The notes beneath the pieces are model-generated. The model made no database searches and had not been told where the DNA came from. It was given only the letters and a program-made list of their open reading frames with translations. From positions 34,238-98,237 of the IMG/VR virus record IMGVR_UViG_3300021185_002756: 64,000 bases of DNA; one strand, 5' to 3'. Below, in pieces: positions 62,115-64,000 of the stretch. The stretch is from a virus. The first letter of the stretch is position 1. Each line of letters starts with the position of its first letter. A program made the position numbers and the translations under genes.

Positions 62115-62542
62115 TTTGTTGCGTCTTTTATTATCTCAAAAAATATATTTGGCTTTTCGCCACTAGCAACCAGATACGGTACCAAAAACCCTTCTTTGTG
62201 TGAGTCAGATAAACCAACAATCATCGGAACACCAAATACTGACTCTTTTAGCAAGCCAGTTTCGTCATGTTCAGTTGCAAATGCACCGTTGTGAGAAATA
62301 CTAAAAGTAAAAGTCCAATGTTTCATGCCATTTTCATCTTTAATATACACTGGAACTGATATGTTATCTGGAGTAGCTCTTAGACTTACGCATTGTAATA
62401 TTGTTTCAAAATTTCGTTGTTGATTACGACTATAATCCCATTCTTCGGCAGTAGTAAAAGTGTTACTATTTTTTATTTTACGATAACTTGTGGTGTTAGT
62501 TTGTGTACAATCAAAATATGTAGTGACTCTAATTTGCTCCAT
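62111..62542 (-). CDS. Conserved virion-type protein
   Basis: The ATG at 62542 (MEQIRVTTYFDCTQTNTTSY) has GGAG 8 bases upstream. The 143-residue beta-rich protein (WDYSRNQQRNFETILQCVSL, TFTFSISHNGAFATEHDETG) is of a type widely conserved in marine T4-like phages with this N-terminal motif (from memory). A virion role is likely but unproven. Confidence 0.68.
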   Translation of the reverse strand: MEQIRVTTYFDCTQTNTTSYRKIKNSNTFTTAEEWDYSRNQQRNFETILQCVSLRATPDNISVPVYIKDENGMKHWTFTFSISHNGAFATEHDETGLLKESVFGVPMIVGLSDSHKEGFLVPYLVASGEKPNIFFEIIKDATK

Positions 62543-62753
62543 TTCGTAAACTCCAATACACTTGTAGTTTATCAAGCATCTCTTTAAGTGCAGGGTCGTT
62601 GGCACTTTCTGCTACGATTTCAGTAAAATTTTTAGAGATTGAATGTGCGTGAGGTTTTTTGATCACAAGTTCACGTTCTCTACTATTGGCACGGCGTCTG
62701 TATACTGTGTTTCCTTTATCAGGACTTTCATATATCCATTCGGTTTTCTGCAT
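62529..62753 (-). CDS. Conserved small phage protein
   Basis: The ATG at 62753 is preferred, since related phage proteins start with a similar TEWIYESPDKGNTVYRRR segment; the frame runs to 62771. The 74-residue product is basic in its first half. It overlaps the next gene by 14 bases. A GCTAAATA box abuts the start. Function unknown. Confidence 0.62.
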   Translation of the reverse strand: MQKTEWIYESPDKGNTVYRRRANSRERELVIKKPHAHSISKNFTEIVAESANDPALKEMLDKLQVYWSLRNGAN

Positions 62754-62758
62754 GCGAA

Positions 62759-62766
62759 TATTTAGC
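62759..62766 (-). promoter_or_regulatory. Late-promoter-like GCTAAATA next to a start codon
   Basis: GCTAAATA on the minus strand only 5 bases before the ATG at 62753; if used, the mRNA would be leaderless. Confidence 0.35.
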
Positions 62767-62769
62767 CAC

Positions 62770-62801
62770 AAAAAAACCCTAGTTAATAAAAACTAGGGTT
62801 T
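62770..62801 (-). terminator. Intrinsic terminator after the structural gene at 62827
   Basis: On the minus strand AAACCCTAGTT pairs perfectly with AACTAGGGTTT (62774-62801) around a 6-base loop, and the T-run continues to 62770. Confidence 0.88.
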
Positions 62802-62826
62802 AGTATTTGGTTATAGCAAATTAAAA

Positions 62827-63246
62827 TTATGCTAATTTGAAACCTGAATCAGTAACGTCTGAACCTGAACAGTCAATGCTTCCTGAACCAGCAGCTGTTA
62901 GTGTTCTGATTGATGTTTGCAATGATGATGCAGTGTATGCACCTGTTGGGTATGTTGCAACTGAAATTTGACCTGCGTTTGCATCTTCAACTTGGTATAT
63001 GTAAACACCAGCAATTTGTTGAATGTTTTGTAAAATTGCTTCTACTGCTAAACCTGTTCCAACTTGTGCTTGTAAGTCTTGGTTTGCGTTTGAACCGTTT
63101 TGTACAATAACTTTGAAAAAGTCTAGTTTTGGTCCAGTTACGTTAACTGGTGCTGATGCAGCTAATGCACCGGATAAACTTCCGTTGCCTGTATCAATAT
63201 GGAATACCTGTTGTGCATTACCATGGGTTCTTGTAAATTCTGCCAT
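62827..63246 (-). CDS. Probable virion structural protein
   Basis: The 139-residue protein (MAEFTRTHGNAQQVFHIDTG, GSLSGALAASAPVNVTGPKL, VIVQNGSNANQDLQAQVGTG) is small, beta-rich and Gly/Ala/Ser/Thr/Gln-rich without Cys-rich or enzyme motifs. Similar proteins are abundant in marine T4-like phages (from memory). Own late-promoter-like box, ribosome site AGGAG and a strong terminator imply high expression. Confidence 0.72.
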   Translation of the reverse strand: MAEFTRTHGNAQQVFHIDTGNGSLSGALAASAPVNVTGPKLDFFKVIVQNGSNANQDLQAQVGTGLAVEAILQNIQQIAGVYIYQVEDANAGQISVATYPTGAYTASSLQTSIRTLTAAGSGSIDCSGSDVTDSGFKLA

Positions 63247-63296
63247 TTTAATCTCCTATATCTAATGGTGGAATCCGATTGTTCGGTTCCTACTTT

Positions 63297-63304
63297 TATT
63301 TAGC
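63297..63304 (-). promoter_or_regulatory. Late-promoter-like GCTAAATA
   Basis: GCTAAATA on the minus strand, 51 bases before the ATG at 63246. The TAA of the gene at 63300 is inside the motif. Confidence 0.5.
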
Positions 63305-64000
63305 GTCGTTTGAAGATTTTTGTTCGACGTAAAAACTCGTAAAATTCGTTCTGTAAGCCCGATTTACGCATCTGTAGCATAAGTCTATCACGTATAACAT
63401 TCTTATCCCTAGGTACAATACGTTCCCAATTAGCAATTTGTCTACGCATTTGTATCAGTGGTGCTGGTAAAAAATCTACCATGTTACGTTGTAGCATGAG
63501 CATCATGTAACTGTAATCACTGTTTTGAAATTCTCTCTTTGCAATATTACGCAAGTTACGTTTTAATCTTAGTTCAGGGATGGTAATTTGTACATTCTGT
63601 GCAATACGATCTTTGAACTTTTCTGGTTTCATTATCATTGCAATAACATTATACAAGTCAGGTTGGCTAGTTCTAAACCCAGGCCAGTTTTGCAGTTTCA
63701 TTATGTCACCAGCAATACGTCTGGCATAGTCTGGATCACTGTTTGCAAGTATCTGCAACGCCAGCAGTTGCTCAAACAACTGCTCACCTAGTTGACTTTG
63801 TTTCAGTCCGTTAAGTTGTCTTGGTGTTCTGTATGCACGACTTTCACTTAACCAGTCAAAAGCAATTTTTTCTTTTTCAGTGCTTTCTGATAGTCCTTTG
63901 ACACGTGCGATAGCATTCCATCTTTGACTTACAGTGTCTACCCATTCCCATTTGTCGCCTGTAAATGCACTTATACCTTTTACAAATATATCCCATTCGC
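63300..64000 (-). CDS. Partial conserved phage protein (N-terminus beyond window)
   Basis: An open minus-strand frame runs from the TAA at 63300 to the right edge without a stop, giving at least 233 residues. It includes EWDIFVKGISAFTGDKWEWV near the missing start and basic helical segments (LKRNLRNIAKREFQNSDYSY). A TTG at 63779 is an internal codon, not the start. Function unknown; its neighbours suggest a virion or late protein. Confidence 0.7.
   Translation of the reverse strand, partial: EWDIFVKGISAFTGDKWEWVDTVSQRWNAIARVKGLSESTEKEKIAFDWLSESRAYRTPRQLNGLKQSQLGEQLFEQLLALQILANSDPDYARRIAGDIMKLQNWPGFRTSQPDLYNVIAMIMKPEKFKDRIAQNVQITIPELRLKRNLRNIAKREFQNSDYSYMMLMLQRNMVDFLPAPLIQMRRQIANWERIVPRDKNVIRDRLMLQMRKSGLQNEFYEFLRRTKIFKRR

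Noticed and set aside
63300-63779. A complete 159-residue gene starting at 63779
   Set aside because: The first codon is an internal TTG; the frame stays open to the window edge, so the gene is partial.
1-64000. tRNA genes or CRISPR arrays
   Set aside because: No T-loop type GGTTCGAATCC or cloverleaf and no regularly spaced repeats were found by eye.
1-64000. The window as a bacterial chromosome fragment
   Set aside because: Porin, ClpX, SHMT and lipoprotein suggest this, but phage RNR, PAAR, tail fibre, virion-type proteins and T4-type late motifs are interleaved with them throughout on a uniform background.

Overview
The window reads as part of the genome of a large T4-like myovirus of a marine bacterium, probably an alphaproteobacterium. 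Evidence: very dense gene packing with ATGA, GTGA and TAATG overlaps and long same-strand runs; phage-type class Ia ribonucleotide reductase with a glutaredoxin; a PAAR spike-tip protein; a T4-type ATP-dependent DNA ligase; a pectate-lyase-fold tail fibre; small virion-type proteins that resemble those of marine T4-like cyanophages and pelagiphages; and TATAAATA or GCTAAATA motifs that look like T4-type late promoters. No rRNA, tRNA, CRISPR array or insertion sequence was found. Base composition is AT-rich (estimated by eye). The alphaproteobacterial host is inferred from host-like small proteins (DUF1127, DUF3563, DUF1289), a porin and a poly-glycine lipoprotein. No terminase, portal or major capsid gene lies in the window.

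Layout. 1-8627 (+): an envelope and small-molecule module with an NAD-dependent epimerase, a short UDP-sugar dehydrogenase, two paralogous methyltransferases flanking a sodium:solute symporter, P-loop/sulfotransferase-like proteins, a 2-oxoglutarate oxygenase-like protein, and an APS-kinase-like/nucleotidyltransferase pair. 8622-15540 (-): early-type genes, namely a ParB-like protein, a GIY-YIG nuclease, gamma-glutamylcyclotransferase, and a train of overlapping microgenes. Several of these carry a shared consensus promoter plus a conserved leader ending in GTTAGAAAATAGGAG. 15689-16649 (+): a perfect TATAAATA motif, a leader RNA that can fold as a three-way junction, then DUF3563, DUF1127 and tiny coupled ORFs. 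16719-35759 (mostly -): virion-type small proteins, a PD-(D/E)XK-like protein, serine hydroxymethyltransferase, UV-damage endonuclease, an amidinotransferase, sugar dehydrogenase, glycosyltransferase, sulfotransferase, secreted proteins and a porin.

35789-47271: metallophosphoesterase, radical SAM enzyme, ClpS, Hsp20, a very large outer-membrane-type FG-GAP lipoprotein, ClpX, a large membrane coiled-coil protein and DNA ligase. 47308-58980 (-): oxygenase, a 706-residue probable tail/baseplate protein, PAAR, a second amidinotransferase, glutaredoxin, an SGNH-like protein, nrdB, nrdA, a tail fibre and a RecB/Cas4-like nuclease. 58993-64000 (-): SGNH-like protein and conserved virion-type genes, running off the right edge.

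Working together: the RNR operon, SHMT, ligase and UvsE would serve nucleotide supply and DNA repair. Sulfate activation, sulfotransferases, sugar enzymes and oxygenases would modify glycans or small molecules. The porin, FG-GAP lipoprotein and symporter suggest that the phage remodels the host envelope. ClpX, ClpS and Hsp20 suggest that it takes over host proteolysis. All functions are assigned by reading motifs; no database search was run.
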